Origin: CAZLPW01 sp964561495
GTDB lineage: Bacteria > Fidelibacterota > Marinisomatia > Marinisomatales > UBA1611
Assembly (NCBI GenBank): GCA_964561495.1
Contig: CAZLPW010000049.1
Coordinates: forward strand, 1-15,256
Length of the DNA stretch: 15,256 nt
Reading direction: 5' to 3'
The notes below the pieces were generated by a model. It made no database searches. It was not told the origin of the DNA and worked only from the letters and a program-made list of their open reading frames with translations. A program made the translations under genes and the position numbers. Positions 15,214-15,256 of this stretch are shown here, piece by piece (the first letter of the stretch is position 1; each line of letters starts with the position of its first letter).

Positions 15214-15256
15214 GGCGGAGTAGCTCAGCTGGTTAGAGCAGTGGAATCATAATCCA
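15214..15256 (+). tRNA. tRNA with CAU anticodon (probably elongator tRNA-Met), 3' part outside the window
   Basis: The first 43 nt of a tRNA: acceptor 5' strand GGCGGAG (15214-15220), D arm with AGCTCAGCTGGTTAGAGC, anticodon stem GTGGA/TCCA(C), and loop ATCATAA with CAT at 15248-15250. The window ends inside the anticodon 3' stem. The D arm and overall form fit elongator tRNA-Met; tRNA-Ile2, whose CAU anticodon is modified to lysidine, cannot be excluded without the missing half. Confidence 0.9.

Noticed and set aside
1..15256. CRISPR array, insertion sequence, prophage, restriction or toxin-antitoxin genes
   Set aside because: No regularly spaced repeats, transposase, integrase, phage structural genes or defence genes were seen; genes are core housekeeping types with uniform AT-rich codon use.

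Overview
The window is a gene-dense stretch of a very AT-rich bacterial chromosome. Most codons end in A or T; GC content was not counted. Genes are core housekeeping types with short or overlapping junctions, and no phage, transposon, CRISPR or plasmid gene is visible. The genes look typical of an uncultured, probably marine bacterium of the FCB group, for example Marinimicrobia/SAR406. This is an inference from low GC, family content and the long receiver/ATP-grasp protein, a type I associate with FCB genomes. Clear AGGAG-type ribosome binding sites before secG, tpiA and gdhA argue against a typical Bacteroidetes. A run of 14 N at 2600-2613 shows that this is a draft scaffold.

Minus strand, 8068 down to 1, in transcription order: a secreted coiled-coil protein of unknown function; then a tight run of a secreted TPR protein, a HAD phosphatase, acpS, bifunctional NAD(P)HX repair enzyme nnr, a VanZ-like membrane protein broken by the N run, recN, and murA (3' end outside the window). 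The last seven genes overlap or lie within 2 nt of each other and are probably one operon. It mixes cofactor maintenance (AcpS, Nnr), DNA repair (RecN) and cell-wall synthesis (MurA).

Minus strand, 10533 down to 8156: pgk-tpiA-secG-tRNA-Leu(GAG), with 1, 1 and 3 nt gaps. Two lower-glycolysis enzymes share a transcript with a Sec translocon subunit and a tRNA. An A+T hairpin with a T run after the tRNA may end it.

Plus strand, 10770-13751: a 993-residue protein with a degenerate receiver domain, an apparently intact receiver domain, a PEP-synthase/PPDK-type ATP-grasp domain and an unfamiliar C-terminal domain. It lacks the phosphohistidine and PEP/pyruvate domains needed for PEP synthase activity. 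It is divergent from pgk and converges with gdhA. This is the most interesting item in the window.

Minus strand, 15101-13764: gdhA, NADP-type glutamate dehydrogenase. A partial CAU-anticodon tRNA on the plus strand begins at 15214 and runs off the window, divergent from gdhA.

No gene-free stretch exceeds 300 bases. The longest is 236 bases (10534-10769), between pgk and the receiver/ATP-grasp gene. It holds candidate promoters and nothing else I can recognise.
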